Below the pieces are notes generated by a model that worked only from the letters and a program-made list of their open reading frames with translations, did no database searches and was not told where the DNA came from. Positions 21,421-32,070 of a stretch of 64,000 nt of DNA are shown here, piece by piece. The first letter of the stretch is position 1, and the number at the start of each line of letters is the position of its first letter. The DNA is from Anodontia alba (Eukaryota; Mollusca; Bivalvia; Lucinida; Lucinidae). The DNA is taken from positions 1,093,501-1,157,500 of the forward strand of contig OZ024828.1 of NCBI GenBank assembly GCA_964016985.1, in the 5' to 3' direction. The translations under genes were made by a program, and so were the position numbers.

Positions 21421-21626
21421 TACAGTAAAACCTGTATAAGAGAGCCACCTTTGAGACTGACTTTAAATAATGATTGGTGTGTAAAAAGTTGTCTGTCTTA
21501 TAAAGGTACATGTCATGTAATTTTGCTAGCAAAATTACATGACATGTGCCTTTATAAGACAACCACTTTTCCCCATCAACCACTAAGGCCAATTTCAAAG
21601 GTGACTGTTTTACACAGGTTTTACTT
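21421..21626. repeat. Palindromic MITE with ACAGTAAAACCTGTATAAG ends
   Basis: The left end ACAGTAAAACCTGTATAAG and right end ACACAGGTTTTACT are inverted, with TA beside both. The centre is an inverted repeat of TTATAAAGG(T/C)ACATGTCATG around GCTAGC. Length is about 206 bp. Confidence 0.85.
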
Positions 21627-22148
21627 TATATCAATATTTTCTGGCTTTTTTGGGACTATTACATGTGAAAACAGAGTACTGGGTAACACAGATGTTGCAG
21701 TTTTCATCCGTTATGAACAGACAGCCATATCGCGTTTACTATTTTCTAAGTTTTGGTTTGTTCAGTATCTTTAAAAATATCAGCTTTTCAGGTAAATTAA
21801 CTTCACAGGATGCCCTACAAAACTCTTTTCAGTTAATCGTGTAAATCGTTTTATGTAAACGTATGTTCAGTGTTCTTGTTTTCTTGTCACGTTTTGAATA
21901 GAAATTTCAGTCATAAGCCGGTTAGTATAGGTCTCTCATATAGTATTACTTAAATTGCATTTTAAAATATCCATTGCTTAGAGCCTGTAAAACATAAGTA
22001 TATATCTAAGATGTGGATCGGTCATTTGTGTGTTGTTTTTACAATATATCATGCACCAATACGATCCTATATTGTAAATGCATACCCTGTATGTTGACAG
22101 TTGAGTAGGTCAGTCGTTTATTTTGAATGTTTAATATTACGTGCGTGA

Positions 22149-22311
22149 TTAACCCTTCCAGCCCTGCAGACCAAAACAGAAGGCAACCACTCATAATGAA
22201 CAGTGTAACCAGGATATACACTGATTGCCATTGTATTTGAGTTCTGTCCTGTCGGTCAGATAACCTATTTACATTTTTCCTGAGCTGGATTAATCCTGTA
22301 AGTGGTTAATC
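22149..22311. repeat. Small TTAA-bounded element
   Basis: It begins TTAACCCTTCCAGCCCTGCA and ends AAGTGGTTAA. A similar start (TTAACCCTGTCATCCCTGCA) occurs at 63041. It contains AACAGTGTAACCAGGATATA, a degenerate form of the core shared by the TTAA MITEs. Confidence 0.6.
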
Positions 22312-22749
22312 AGTACTTTGTGAACTTTCTTTCGCCAGTCTCCGTGAATCATCGAAAGGGGAAGAATGACCTTCAAAATCATTCCATGATCAGTCTCCAA
22401 GAAAGTTATGTTGCCGAGCTAGGATCTGAAGTCAGAATCGATACCGACTGCTCTTTGGAGCACGGCCCAGCAGTTTTTAGATATATCAGCGGGAAGTCAA
22501 ACATACTTGTTCAAAATTTATTGAAGATTGATACGGTAATCAGTACGAATAGAATGCTTTGTAGGTATATTCACGCTTTAGTTTGTTGTTCATGCAATGT
22601 GTCCATGAGCTTTATGATCAGCATCATATCGATCGCGTCCAGCCAAAACATTTCAAAATGCAGATTCAAATTATCCTGCGCATGCGCAAAATATGATCTG
22701 GGCATTCGCTCTCAATTCGTACATTCTGTAATATCCAATGATTCTGTTA

Positions 22750-22815
22750 GCGGACAGTAAAGGCCCTGATCAGACTGCGCATACACGCAGTCTGATCAGG
22801 GCCTTTACTGTCCGC
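22750..22815. repeat. 66-bp near-perfect palindrome
   Basis: GCGGACAGTAAAGGCCCTGA pairs with TCAGGGCCTTTACTGTCCGC across CAGACTGCGC-AT-AC-GCAGTCTG. The same structure recurs at 37240-37305. Confidence 0.9.
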
Positions 22816-23141
22816 AAAGGCCCGAAGAAACGTTTTTACATGGCGCGGCCCATGTACTGTAATTTCAAATTTGCTTTAAGTAACAACAAACAAGTACTTA
22901 ATCACACGTATGATAGTCACAGAAGCAAATTAGCCCAATCAGCCACGTAGCCGTGGATCCGGGACATGTCCCATTCACTGAATCTACCCCAGCCGAATTC
23001 GCTGTTGCGAACGGAACAGATCCTGATCTGATCAGATGCTCAAGATGATTCGTGTTCTCAGTTTGGATAATATACTTTTTCTATTTATCGTTAATTTTCA
23101 CATATGGTAGTGTCAGATATAATTATTTCACATTGTTTCAG

Positions 23142-23222
23142 TATCTACTTCATGGAGAGCAAGTGGTGAAAGCTTGTGTTGAAAATGGTACGCACCATTT
23201 AGATATTTCTGGAGAACCACTG
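23142..23222 (+). CDS. SCCPDH exon C
   Basis: This 81-nt exon is phase 0 at both ends and reads YLLHGEQVVKACVENGTHHL followed by DISGEPL. It continues directly from LNCVGP of exon B and matches the family pattern Y-x-x-(Y/H)-GE-x-V-(I/V)-KAC-(I/V)-ENG-x-x-x-x-DISGEP. This segment follows the nucleotide-binding domain. Confidence 0.96.
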
Positions 23223-23858
23223 GTATGTTATATTGTTCCGTCTTCTGTAATTAAAAGAAACGAACGTAGTGAAGAGGAAAATGCAAGACAGTATTAAAAG
23301 ATGTTTTTATTTGCATCATTAACAGTTATCTTTATTTTCTCCTCTTGTAAACATTCCGTTATGTTAGAAATACAAAGCTGTGCAAAGGCAGTCCAGTCCA
23401 GTTCTGAAAGACTGGCTTAAATAGGGTTCTATGCAATTAAATATGTGCTTTCAAAGTATAATTATTTTTGGAATTAGTACAAGTACACCTTTTTTCCATT
23501 GGCTATAGTACAGTGGAATGATTTACCAGTCTGTTGTCAGCTCGGAAGACCCTGAATTATTTAAGGTCGCGGTTAGCAATCTGAAACAATCTAGACCCTC
23601 GATCCAGACATTGATGTTTTTAACCTGATTTTGAACTCCACTTCACTATTATAACCTATCATCTTTTATCCACTGCACTATCTTGTTTTTATCATTTCTT
23701 TTCAAATAAGTTTCTACCTTGTCTCGCTCCACATCGCATGTCCGCGAGGGCTTCAGGCAGTTTATGAAGATAGATAGATAGATAGATAGATTAACTGTAC
23801 TAGACAAATTTCATTTTATTGTGAAATATTTTTACATAAACCTCTCGAACTGTTTCAG
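23223..23858 (+). other. SCCPDH intron C-D
   Basis: The donor is GTATGT and the acceptor AACTGTTTCAG. A short (GATA)n/(TAGA)n tract lies at about 23767-23791. No other feature is seen. Confidence 0.7.
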
Positions 23859-23988
23859 TATTTGGAAAGAATGCAGTTACTGTATCATAAGAGGGCCAGA
23901 AGATCTGGAGTATATGTGATTGGAGGATGTGGAGTTTTGAATGCTCCGTGTGACTTGGGTGTTCATTTAACTAAACATCATTTTCAGG
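23859..23988 (+). CDS. SCCPDH exon D, divergent signature
   Basis: This 130-nt exon reads YLERMQLLYHKRARRSGVYV, then IGGCGVLNAPCDLGVHLTKH and HFQ, and ends phase 1. The first part (F/YLE-x-MQL-x-YH-x-x-A-x-x-x-GVYI) is canonical. The next block normally reads G-x-x-GFDSIPADLG. Here it is GGCGVLNAPCDLG, so the F-D-S-I part is replaced while the spacing is kept. The donor is GTAATA. The substitution could mark a paralogue with altered function. Confidence 0.94.
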
Positions 23989-24100
23989 GTAATAGTTCAT
24001 TATGTCTGACACATGCTCTATTGATGTAGGTGTTTGTAATACCTATTGATATAATAAGTGTAAGTTTCGAATGTCCTATTGCTCCAGGCTTTGCTTGCCC

Positions 24101-24341
24101 TTAACACATTTATGCCTAGCGTCCCATAAAAATGACATTAGCAAACAGATCAGATGCATCAGGGTCTACGCTGTTTGTATTAAGTTCAAGAATTTGTATA
24201 ATAATTAATATTACAAAAAAAAAAAAAAAAAAAAAAAACACAAAAAAAAACACAAACAGAAAAACAAAGACTTCCCTCAGTTTGGAAATGATCCTGTCCA
24301 AAGACAGAGACGAAAGTTGTTACTTGACATAAATGGGTCAA
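24101..24341. repeat. TTAA-type element with an internal poly-A
   Basis: It starts TTAACACATTTATGCCTAGC and ends GACATAAATGGGTCAA, the inverse of the start with one change. It carries GCAAACAGATCAGATGC and GGGTCTACGCTGTTTG core motifs, and a run of about 24 A expanded in the middle. Confidence 0.65.
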
Positions 24342-24787
24342 TCTGGTTACTCAGACAGAATTTAAACAAGCAAAATATTGCTTCATTCCTATAATGTACG
24401 GTGCCGATGGTATGTACTTCACAAATTAACATCTTAGTACTAATGCGAATACTCAGTGGTTCAAGCGAAGCCATGATTGAGAAATCTGCTCCATTTCAAC
24501 ATGATACACATTCTTTTGTTTTCTTTTCGAATCATAAACACACGTACGAAATCTGTACATAGTTCGTAACTCATTCGGAACACTAACAACTTTATAACAC
24601 CATAGGCTCGATAAGTTATAGTCAGGTATATTTACATTGTCCATCTGTTACCACAGTGTAACTGAAATTCCCAGATTATTGGCATTGAAAGACATGTGTG
24701 TAATATCATGAACATGATCTGGTCTCTGAATTCACAGTCTCGCAGCAAATTTCAAACACATTTAGCATTATGCTAATGCGTGACTTA

Positions 24788-25342
24788 CGATATGTCTTTG
24801 GCTTGGCCCGCCGTGGTTCAACTATTGGTTTTTATTTACTCTGGCATACAGTAGAATTAGCCATGAGTACTCGTCTTTGTTTATTATAGTGATTAATTTG
24901 ATTTTTATGTTTTCGCTTTGGCGCATTGACTGTGTTTGGAGCCTTTATGCGAACCGAAGTTTTATGTATTTATGTATTAAGAGTAGCATCGGGACCCAGG
25001 GTGAAGTTAGCTAGCTGTAAAAGTGCTTTAAACCCCGCGGTGGTTTGCTCTACCGACCGTTCTAAGGCGGTGCTCCCGGTGTAAGTCTTACTCCTTATTG
25101 CTTTGTGGTTTATTCTACGAGGCGATTTGTTGTATGTCTTTCCGTGTGTCATTTTGTTCTTGTGTTTTTCAGTCCTTTTAGTATTGCGATTACCTCGCTT
25201 GGGGAAGAGAGAGCTAATCTTAGTGCTTTTCGTACGTTTGTTCAGTTTGTGCTTGTTTAGATTTGTCGGTTTCCTCTTCCTCTTGGGGTGTGGGAAGGGC
25301 TGCGGTTTGTGATTGTGACACTCCCTGGACTTTTCTCTTACC
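24788..25342 (-). repeat. Dispersed repeat R, copy R1 (full-length type)
   Basis: Read on the - strand it starts GGTAAGAGAAAAGTCC, passes GTGCCACAATCACAAACCGC-like sequence, a Lys/Asn-rich open stretch, ACCGCCTTAGAACGGTC-like sequence and CTTCACCCTGGGTCCCGATG, and ends near CCAAGCCAAAGACATATCG. The same order and end points occur in R2 (25552-26062) and R7 (42768-43322). Shorter copies always keep the GGTAAGAG end. Class unknown. Confidence 0.88.
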
Positions 25343-25551
25343 TTTTTTTTTTTTACAATGTCTGTGGTCTGGCTCATAGTGGTCCTGTTTGTGGATTTTT
25401 GTGTTCTGACTTCATATCCGCCATTAAGCCATTTGCTTTGTTTCATTACAATGGTTTTGATAATATATGATTCACTCTAAGGCCCGTCTGAATATATATT
25501 TGTAATTGGAGCTGCATCAAAATTCAGGGTGAGGTTATGGTCAGGTATTTT

Positions 25552-26062
25552 TCATTTACTCTGGCATACAGTAGAATTAGCCATGATTACTCGTCTTTGT
25601 TTATTATAGTGATTAATTTGATTTTTATGTTTTCGCTTTGATACATTGACTGAGTTGGGAGCCTTTATGCGAACCGAAGTTTTATGTATTTCTGTATGAA
25701 GAGTAGCATCGGGACCCAGGGTGAAGTTAGCTAACTGTAAAAGTGCTTTAAACCATCCGGTGGTTTGCTCTACCGACCGTTCTAAGGCGGTGGTCCCGGT
25801 GTTAGTCTTACTCTTTGTTGCTTTGTGGTTTATTCTACGAGGCGATTTGTTGTATGTCTTTCCGTTTGTCATTTTGTTCTTGTGTTTTTCAGTCCTTTTA
25901 GTATTGCGATTACCTCGCTTGGGGAAGAGAGAGCGAATCTTAGTGCTTTTCGTACGTTTGTTCAGTTTGTGCTTGTTTAGATTTGTCGGTTTCCTCTTCC
26001 TCTTTGGGTCTGGGAAGGGCTGCGGTTTGTGATTGTGGCACTTCCTGGACATTTCTCTTACC
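25552..26062 (-). repeat. Dispersed repeat R, copy R2
   Basis: It is roughly 95% identical by eye to R1 and in the same orientation 764 bp away. On the - strand it begins AAAAGGTAAGAGAAATGTCC. The GGGGTTTAAAGC-side end stops slightly earlier than in R1. Differences from R1 in the open reading frame are mostly amino-acid-changing, which argues against a constrained protein. Confidence 0.88.
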
Positions 26063-26476
26063 TTTTCGCACGAGTAAAACTGCTTCAAGTCCGCCTAGTT
26101 TTCAAAATAACAGTTTCAAGGCGGTTCCTCTATAGCAGTTCCTTTGTTAGTGTGTCTATGGTTTCATATGTGGCTTTTTTGTCTATCCTGTTTTTGGTGT
26201 CTCGGGAAGGCTGTACTTCATGCTTGTGGCATTTCCTAGGCTTGTTGTTTTATTTTAATACCTGCTTTACTCTTAGTCAACCACGGCCCCATTCGCCAGC
26301 CCGTCCCCGTACTCTATGCTCCAGAAGACTAGATTGCTTGTCCGTGCTTCCGTTTGTTTTAAATACTTTGAATTATCGTTCTGATAAGTATTAACCATTC
26401 TTTAGTAAAGTATGTACTGTGAGTTTCTCTGCAGATGTTCGATTTGTAGCAAAATCATTATTTTGTTCCGTTGCAG

Positions 26477-26526
26477 GCGACCTTAATTCCATTGACTGTT
26501 ACAAGCAGTTTTTCTCAGGACCTAAG
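26477..26526 (+). CDS. SCCPDH exon E
   Basis: This 50-nt exon is joined in phase 1 to exon D. It reads (G)DLNSIDCYKQFFSGPK and ends phase 0 at a GTAATG donor. It aligns with the family segment G-x-(L/V)-x-(A/S)-(V/I)-(E/D)-x-(F/Y)-(L/V)-x-x-x-SGP. The exon is short but both junctions are canonical. Confidence 0.92.
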
Positions 26527-28092
26527 GTAATGTTGCATTAAACAACTGCACTTTCCAACAGAACTGTTGCTCGTAGAATTGAAAACAAATTGAATTGTTG
26601 CTTAAGGATTATATTTAATAGTGATTTGAATTGTCGTTGTGAGCTTCAGATTATGTTATTAGTAAAAATGCACCAAGTAATTAGGCACGAATTCATAAAA
26701 GTCTTATACTAATGTGCTAGTCTCTACATTTTAAATACGATACATGTAACTACATGTAACATATTGAACACAGAAGACCTCCACAATGACCAAACAAATA
26801 TATGTTTTTACCACTATGGAGGCTGAGGACGAGTGTTTGGATCCGGTAAAGCTAGCTTAAGCCTCCGCCCTCTGGAACTCATTTCTGACCGGTTCCAAGA
26901 CGGTACTTTCATTGTGGTACGTTTTTTTAACTGTTCTGTAGTTAACTGTTTCACTCTCTACTGTTTTTTAACAATTATGTAAATTTAAGATATATTCAGT
27001 TAAGTTTAGGTAACAGATTTGCCACCTTTTTGGTAAAGAAATGTCATCTCTTTCTGCCATATGTTTATTTTGTGGCTACTTAATTGTATTTGTCTATCTT
27101 TCCCTTTGGTGTTTGGGGCTTAATGTGGATTTTATTGTATCAAATCCTGAGTTCGCTTTTTTTACTATACATATTAAAAATAGTAAAAAAGTGGGCAAAT
27201 CAGGTAATTTGGACTCTCTATACGGCAGGATAGCCCATGTTCTCAACCTGGTCATGCACATTGATTATTATAAAACTCCGTTTACAAATTTAGTGATATG
27301 ATTTAAATCAAATTATGCCTAACATTCCAAACAAAAGACGTAGCAAACACTGAAAATTCAGATTGAATGATTTTAACAAATTTTTGTTAAGCATTCCGAA
27401 ACAAGATCCTAGGCCAACACTACAGACCCAGGATCAAACGTCGCCGCATTCTGTGGTATCTCAGCAACATGCACACTGTTTGCAATAAAAATATTTTGTA
27501 GTTCTCTGTTTAGGCGACTGTGGTTTCATATGTGGCGTTTGTGTTATCGTTATTTGTTCTTCATCTCTCCCGCTTTCCGTGCCTTGGGAATGCTGTGCCA
27601 TCACGAAAACATGCCTGTATTATTTCATCCACTTTATATAGTAAAACTGTGGTTTACTGGGGTATACATTATTTTTCTCATTTTGCTGAAAAACGTAGAT
27701 TGCGAAAAACGTAGATTGCCAAGGCGGTTCTAACAAGTACCCACAATGTATGTTTTGAGCAGAAATATGAAAAATATCAAATTTTTTATATCTGAAAATT
27801 TTCAGTGTTTGGAGGTGGATTTTTATATACTTATATGAACAGGCGTGTTTTCGTAATGATTGTGATTGTGGCGTTTCCTTGGTAACTTCACTTATGTTAT
27901 TTCTGTAAAAATCATTGAAATAGAATAAACCAAACATTTTGAAAAAAAAAAACAGAAAAGAAATAGAAAGGAAGAATATGATCAGGAACCATCTGTAATC
28001 TCTAAATAGAAAGGAAGAATATGATCAGGAACCATCTGTAATCTCTAAAGTACCTAAATATAGATTCCTTAACCTTAACCTTATTATTACAG
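26527..28092 (+). other. SCCPDH intron E-F
   Basis: The donor is GTAATG and the acceptor TTATTATTACAG. It includes MITE copy 7 and, at 27962-28048, a 46-bp direct duplication (GGAAGAATATGATCAGGAAC in each half) ending about 45 bp before exon F. The 86-residue open frame at 27041-27301 has no supporting features. Confidence 0.7.
27599..27858 (-). repeat. CATYACGAAAACACGCC MITE, copy 7
   Basis: The left end is CATCACGAAAACATGCC and the right end is GGCGTGTTTTCGTAATG. The central palindrome has lost most of its left arm, and a GCGAAAAACGTAGATTG repeat replaces it. Confidence 0.85.
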
Positions 28093-28223
28093 GGTTTTTG
28101 TATAAATGTTACAACGTTAGATAGCGCCTTTTGTGGATTGTCAAGATTAGAAGAGCTGAAGCACCACCGGCAAATTCTTAACATTGATCCACTTCCCGTG
28201 GGACCATACAAAAATCCATCAAA
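28093..28223 (+). CDS. SCCPDH exon F, divergent motif
   Basis: This 131-nt exon starts in phase 0 and ends in phase 2. It reads GFCINVTTLDSAFCGLSRLE, then ELKHHRQILNIDPLPVGPYK. The segment usually carries a GTW-x-SA(I/V)-x-G-(F/L) signature; here it is TTLDSAFCGL, keeping SA and G but losing Gly and Trp. The following L-x-x-LR region and the PLPVGP motif fit the family. With exon D this gives two altered signatures in one protein. Confidence 0.93.
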
Positions 28224-28230
28224 GTAAGTT

Positions 28231-28538
28231 AAGTTAACCCTCATTACAACGGCAGCATTTGTTCCCAAAGATTTTGCCATTAAAATGAATTTGATGTTAT
28301 AATGAGCCCCTTAATGGGCAAAATGGTATGTTTTATTAATTTCTCACAGAGCGCATGTTTTGGATATTTGTTAGAATCGCCTGTCGAGTATAACAAATAT
28401 CCAAAACAATGCTTCTTGAAGTATTAGATACAATGGTTTTGCGTTATTTCACTTCTTGAGCAACGGCTTCGTCAAAATGTAGTTACAACGATTTTCGTCA
28501 TTGTATCGGTTGTCCGTATAAAGAGGATTGACTGTATT
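28231..28538. repeat. Palindromic TIR element beside SCCPDH exon F
   Basis: The left end AGTTAACCCTCATTACAAC and right end GTATAAAGAGGATTGACTGT are inverted and imperfect. The centre pairs GTTTTGGATATTTGTTA with TAACAAATATCCAAAAC. It begins 8 bp after the exon F donor. Confidence 0.7.
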
Positions 28539-29211
28539 GCTTGTCCCAGTGTTTACAGAATGTACAGTGACTGTATTCAAGCGATTTTAAACAGATACAG
28601 GAAAACAAACGAGTCAGCGCACGACAAAACCAACAATAAGACTTGTGCGACCAGCGAAGACTCATATTAGCCTGTGCATCCGCATAGTCTGGTCAGTCTT
28701 CGCTGATAGTATTTGCCTTCTGCAGCCTCCAGGCCCTCCAAAGAGGGATGAACGAGAACCCTTGCCAAACTAGGTGGATGTACAGGTTTATAAAAATACA
28801 TTTCACTGACCGTTCCAAGACGGTTCTATTGTCATGGTTTATTTTTGTTATAGCTCGTCTTTGAATGTGTGTGTCGCTTTCATCTTTTTGTTTTGGATAA
28901 CCATTTGGCCACTTTGTGGGAAAGTAACTGTCCGTTTGGATTTCTGATAATTGTATCGATTCCTGATCATTGCCTTCCATTCTATTTTATCTAAGTTGTT
29001 GCTGGTCACACAAGTTTTATTGTAGGTTTTGTCGTGCGCTGGCTCAAATGAAATCTCCTTTTTACAGCTACATGACTTAAAGACACATTTTTTTCTTCTT
29101 TGGCTAGACCCCCCAATCATGATCGGCCCTTGTATACAGTCTTGATAACAGATCGCACATCAAAGGCTTATCTTATCTAAGTGATTATGAGGTGATTAGA
29201 AGGTTGTTAAT

Positions 29212-29431
29212 CATTACGAAAACACGCCTATTCAAATATCGTGAAAATTTTACCAAAAAAAAAAAAAAAAAAAAAAAAAGAAAATTTTCAGAGAAAAATG
29301 CTGATTTTTTTCATATTTCTGCTGAAAACATAGATTGTGAATTATAATATATACCCCTGTAAACCCAAGTTTTACTGTATAAAAGTGGGGTTTAATGGGG
29401 GTCAAAATAATATAGGTATGTTTTCGTGATG
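29212..29431 (+). repeat. CATYACGAAAACACGCC MITE, copy 8 (centre deleted, poly-A gain)
   Basis: Both termini are intact (CATTACGAAAACACGCC and GGTATGTTTTCGTGATG). The central palindrome is deleted after ACATAGATTGTGA, and a run of about 22 A sits in the left arm. Confidence 0.88.
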
Positions 29432-30299
29432 TCTCCTCAGGTGGAGCCCTATAAGGGATAATTCATGTAATTGAGAAGTATTCAATTTGCTGCTTTAGAA
29501 CCAAATATATTCTTTTGAAAATTGTGTATTTAATTTGTTGATTTGTATCACTTTATTTATTTATTTACATGTACTTATTGATTTATTTTTGACAGTTTTC
29601 CGAAATACAAAATTGTTGTTATTTCTTGCACTGTGAAGAAGAAAAAAACACAACTGAAATAGAAATATAAAATTGAAAGTTTTTATTTTTTTTTATTTAT
29701 TTACTTACCAAAGTAAATAAGCACGCTTCACAATTATTCCATAGTTGCCTCAAAACTAAATATTTTAACTTCAGTAAAACAACATTATAAATGGAATATG
29801 TCAGAAAGTTCTAAGACAATCTAGAATGTGCACTTTATGCCAAAAAGCTTTTCTTTTTCACTAATAAATAAATAAATGAATAAATAAGTAAACAAAATAC
29901 TATCTATCTTACCGATTTTATGTATTTGATCCAAAGAAGCAGGTAACGAGGGCATTTGATGATAAATTAGCATAAACGCATAAGTATCTGCATTTCTCTT
30001 TAAAACATGTTAGTGGAGTGGCAATTCTAATGAATAACAACCAGATATATTTTATTGAATAAAGAGAAAACATCAAATTATCACCAAATTACCCACCTTA
30101 TCTGTTTCCCTGTGTTCATCATAAATTTTACTGATACCTAATCTAATTACATCTTATCAGGCCCCTACCTGTAAGGGTGGCCTAAGTCACCAAGAATTTC
30201 TTATCTTAATATGCTAAGAGCCATTAGGGTGTTATGCAATCAAAATTGTGTCTTTAACCATTTATCTTAACCCACCAGTGGGACAGTGCAACAAATATA

Positions 30300-30576
30300 C
30301 ATCGCAAAAACATGCCTATATAATTTTGACCCCCTTAAACCCCAATTTTATATAGTAAAACTGAGGTTTACAGGGGTATATATTTCTTTCCGTAGTTCTG
30401 CTAAAATAGATTTTGGGTACTAGTTAGAACCGCTTCGTCTAGGCGGTTCTAACGAGTACCCATAATCTATGCTTTGAGCAGAAATATGAAAATATCAGAT
30501 TTTCTTATCTGAAAATTTTCATTTTTATTTTGTGGTAAAATTTATAGTATATTTAAGTAGGTATGTTTTCGTAATG
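30300..30576 (-). repeat. CATYACGAAAACACGCC MITE, copy 9
   Basis: The ends are CATCGCAAAAACATGCC and GGTATGTTTTCGTAATG. The central arms, with ACTAGTTAGAACCGCTTCG on the left, are well kept. Confidence 0.9.
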
Positions 30577-30669
30577 GATAGCATAATTGTAGAATCATGT
30601 ACATGAGCAATGAGTACTCTCACAAAACTGAAAACAGCTGAAGTATAAAGGTTCCTAGACTAGCTGGAT

Positions 30670-30830
30670 TTGGCCAATTAGGCATCATCAGTGACTCTCA
30701 TATATTTTGTTTTAAAAATGCCGGTAGGCTCAATAGCAACAAAGGAAATATAAACTACACTATTGTGAAGCACGAGGAGACGTTTTACGGCCGCCACACG
30801 CACTAACACCAGCTGTTATGAAGATAAATG
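30670..30830. repeat. Dispersed repeat with GGAGACGTTTTACGGCCGC
   Basis: GGCCAATTAGGCATCATCAG and AAACTACACTATTGTGAAG match 9230-9350. The GAGACGTTTTACGGCCGCCA-CACGCACTAACACCAGC part occurs inverted near 59897-59960 and 57650-57700. Class unknown. Confidence 0.6.
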
Positions 30831-30977
30831 GTTCCTAAAAGGAATGACTATTGAAAGCAATGGATACACTCACAAAACGGACAACAACTGAATGATCAAG
30901 GTTTCTTGTTTTAATTGGGAAAAACAAAACGAATACATTTAACAATCAGCCTATTCATGTTTTGCTTTATTCAACAG

Positions 30978-31092
30978 GAAAGTCGGCTTCAGTTCTGATG
31001 TTGACATGTGGTATGTTCATTCCCCAACTAGTGAAAAGTCTATAGTTAACAGAAGCCTAAGTTATGATTACAAGATCAACCGTGAAAAACTT
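30978..31092 (+). CDS. SCCPDH exon G
   Basis: This 115-nt exon is joined in phase 2 to exon F. It reads KVGFSSDVDMWYVHSPTSEK, then SIVNRSLSYDYKINREKL, and ends phase 0 at GTAAGT. It matches the family region with (F/P)-x-(G/S)-SD-x-x-(V/M)-(V/W)-x-R(T)-x-R-x-(L/Y), which precedes the membrane segment. Support is from phase, position and the SD motif. Confidence 0.92.
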
Positions 31093-31725
31093 GTAAGTTT
31101 GTAAGACTGACAGCTGACGTTTTTGTTTTCTCGTAACTTATTCATGAAAACAATATCTAAAACATTTAAATGCGTGCAAATATTCCCCTTGGTTGACTTG
31201 AAAACTAAGAAAAAGAATTACATACTAGGGTAACAACGTTATGACTGCAAAAGCTGTCTCCCTTTTAAATATGGCGACAAACATCTTTCAAGTGTATTCA
31301 CTATGTAAAAAGGAGTTGTACCCTGTTTACTCTACATATTCAGACAGACAGGCCTAACGAACATTGTAGATTTAGAGCAGAAGCCCCAAACGTGGCATCT
31401 GATCAGGGTCTACACGTTTTGCCTAACATCCGTTAGTTTTAGAAATATCAACAGGTAGTAAAATGGACTTGTTGAAAGGTTAGAACACGTATAGTAAAGA
31501 GTTAACATTGACCACTCTCTTGGTTAATTTAGCAGAAAACATATTGGTGATATTTTTCTTATTCTTCCCGGAAAACACAATTTGCATAAAATGTCAAATT
31601 CTGCTTTCTTGGAGAAATAAGAAAATTATTTCATTATGTCGTCTGCTGACCATTTTACCCAGAGTGCTAAGCGTTAAGGTGTCCAAATGTTTAGAGTATG
31701 TACGGTAAACTGTTTGTATTACCAG
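31093..31725 (+). other. SCCPDH intron G-H
   Basis: The donor is GTAAGT. At 31501-31678 is a CAAATTGTCTCC-type MITE with an eroded hairpin (CGTCTGCTGACC and CCAGAGTGCTAAGCGTTAA at the right end). An alternative exon H acceptor six bases downstream (CAG at 31729-31731) would remove two residues. Confidence 0.65.
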
Positions 31726-31845
31726 TTTCAGGTCTCCGTGTATATATGTACAAGTACTTTCTTCAACATGTTATTAACATATCTACATGGATATTTCTTG
31801 TTGATATTTGGAAGGTTCAGAAGCGCAAGTAAATTCATACTCAAG
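31726..31845 (+). CDS. SCCPDH exon H: hydrophobic membrane segment
   Basis: This 120-nt exon is phase 0 at both ends and reads FQVSVYICTSTFFNMLLTYL, then HGYFLLIFGRFRSASKFILK. About 25 mostly hydrophobic residues followed by basic residues fit the single membrane or lipid-droplet helix of SCCPDH proteins, which lies at this position. The acceptor TATTACCAG was chosen because FQV aligns with the family (P)VQ(Y). The donor is AAG|GTCAGT. The exon end is the apparent parent of the minisatellite that follows. Confidence 0.88.
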
Positions 31846-32070
31846 GTCAGTTGTAGATCTTTAGAATATTCATACTAAAAGTAATTGTAGATCTTTAGAA
31901 AATTCACACCAAAGGTAATTGTACATCTTTAGAAATTTTATACTATAGGTAATTGTACATCTTTAGAAAATTAATACTTAATACCTAAGGTTAATCTACA
32001 TAATTGGAAAATTTATACTAAAGGTAATTATACATCTTTAGAAAATCCATACTAAAGATTATTGTATATC
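31840..32070 (+). repeat. 36-bp minisatellite overlapping the exon H donor
   Basis: Six to seven degenerate units follow the pattern AATTCATACTAAAGGTAATT then GTAGATCTTTAGAA. The first unit overlaps the end of exon H and its donor (TTCATACTCAAG|GTCAGTTG). Later units keep AAGGTAATT, AAAGTAATT or TAGGTAATT, each a possible 5' splice site. Confidence 0.85.

Larger units (their letters stand above)
23989..26476 (+). other. SCCPDH intron D-E with two R repeats
   Basis: The donor is GTAATA and the acceptor CCGTTGCAG. Besides the features listed separately, 26100-26250 holds a diverged repeat (TTTCATATGTGGC with GTGTCTCGGGAAGGCTG) shared with 20150-20300 and 27515-27600. Confidence 0.7.
28224..30977 (+). 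other. SCCPDH intron F-G
   Basis: The donor is GTAAGT and the acceptor TTTATTCAACAG. It contains palindromic elements, MITE copies 8 and 9, and long AT-rich stretches (29450-30280) in which I see nothing. At 28615-28750 is a palindromic repeat (AGCGAAGACTCATATTAGCC against GTCAGTCTTCGCTG, with CCTCCAGGCCCTCCAAAGAGGG beside it, shown in parts) related to 61424-61556. Confidence 0.65.

Noticed and set aside
22302..22760. 152-codon open frame inside SCCPDH intron B-C
   Set aside because: No family motif, no splice sites matching the SCCPDH phases, and it runs into the palindromic repeat at 22750.
24970..26088. Lys/Arg/Asn-rich open frames of 158 and 178 codons on the - strand
   Set aside because: They lie in repeat copies R1 and R2. 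Differences between the copies are mostly amino-acid-changing and other copies contain stops, so there is no sign of protein-level constraint.
27041..27301. 86-codon hydrophobic open frame in SCCPDH intron E-F
   Set aside because: Phase and position do not fit the gene, the membrane segment is already supplied by exon H, and no family match is apparent.
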